This document shows positions 24,026-24,104 of a stretch of 24,104 nucleotides of DNA, one piece after another. The DNA is from JACMRI01 sp043778625 (lineage in GTDB: Bacteria; Bacteroidota; Bacteroidia; UBA4408). A program made the translations under genes and the position numbers. Position 1 is the first letter of the stretch, and each line of letters opens with the position of its first letter. The notes beneath the pieces were generated by a model, which worked only from the letters and a program-made list of their open reading frames with translations, searched no databases and was not told where the DNA came from. Where the stretch lies: NCBI GenBank assembly GCA_043778625.1, contig JAYWFU010000058.1:1-24104 (forward strand), written 5' to 3'.

Positions 24026-24104
24026 TTAAGTAGTCCAATTAATTGCTTCAAAAACATATGAGTATGAGCAAATACTTTTTACAATTTCCTCAGATAATTT
24101 ATTG
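24026..24104 (-). CDS. Possible 3' end of an unknown gene (partial)
   Basis: A minus-strand frame is open from the window edge to a TAA at 24026, giving 25 residues (NKLSEEIVKSICSYSYVFEA, then INWTT). The helical, charged composition looks protein-like, and a hairpin with a T-rich tail follows. Too short to assign a family. A competing plus-strand start (ATG at 24058 or 24064, MSMSKYFLQFPQIIY) runs off the same edge, and only one of the two is likely real. Confidence 0.25.
   Translation of the reverse strand, partial: NKLSEEIVKSICSYSYVFEAINWTT

Overview
The window reads as a chromosomal segment of an AT-rich member of the Bacteroidota. The evidence is four large secreted proteins with type IX secretion (T9SS) C-terminal sorting domains, a CarB without the C-terminal regulatory domain, an OmpA protein with thrombospondin type 3 repeats, an HxlR/YceI pair, and TAnnTTTG-type -7 promoter motifs instead of sigma70 boxes. 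A lineage below phylum cannot be fixed from sequence alone; a gliding or predatory aquatic or soil group such as Chitinophagales/Sphingobacteriales fits.

Layout. Bases 2-3670 (+) are the 3' part of a giant surface protein: a Calx-beta remnant, a ladder of 95-residue Ig/cadherin-like repeats, and a CHU_C gliding-motility (T9SS type B) domain. It ends at a long terminator facing carB. From 14262 down to 3843 all genes are on the minus strand: tadA, an ACMSD-type decarboxylase, a secreted YwqK/MORN-like repeat protein overlapping it, an M61 peptidase with PDZ, a T9SS M23 peptidase, and carB with its own good promoter. From 14483 to 18751 (+) come a T9SS M43 metalloprotease, an Abi_2/HEPN abortive-infection gene and a T9SS M1 aminopeptidase. 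Then hxlR (-) is divergent from yceI-like (+), followed by an OmpA/TSP3 outer-membrane protein (+), comF (+), and sucC (-). The right edge holds a possible partial minus-strand ORF.

Themes. The window mixes housekeeping genes (carB, tadA, sucC, comF) with an exported proteolytic set (M23, M43, M1; M61 has no visible export signal) and cell-surface proteins (giant adhesin, OmpA/TSP3). The clearest accessory gene is the Abi_2/HEPN gene: it is much more AT-rich than its neighbours by hand count and sits between two protease genes whose C-terminal sorting modules are close copies of each other. Intergenic DNA is dominated by very long, nearly perfect hairpins at gene ends, plus two non-terminator hairpins that could be REP-like elements.

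I did not find a clearly undescribed multi-gene system. The best leads are the lone Abi_2 gene with its flanking palindromes, the exactly periodic amplification inside the adhesin gene, the candidate operators between hxlR and yceI, and a comF promoter that appears to overlap the preceding terminator and would give a leaderless mRNA.
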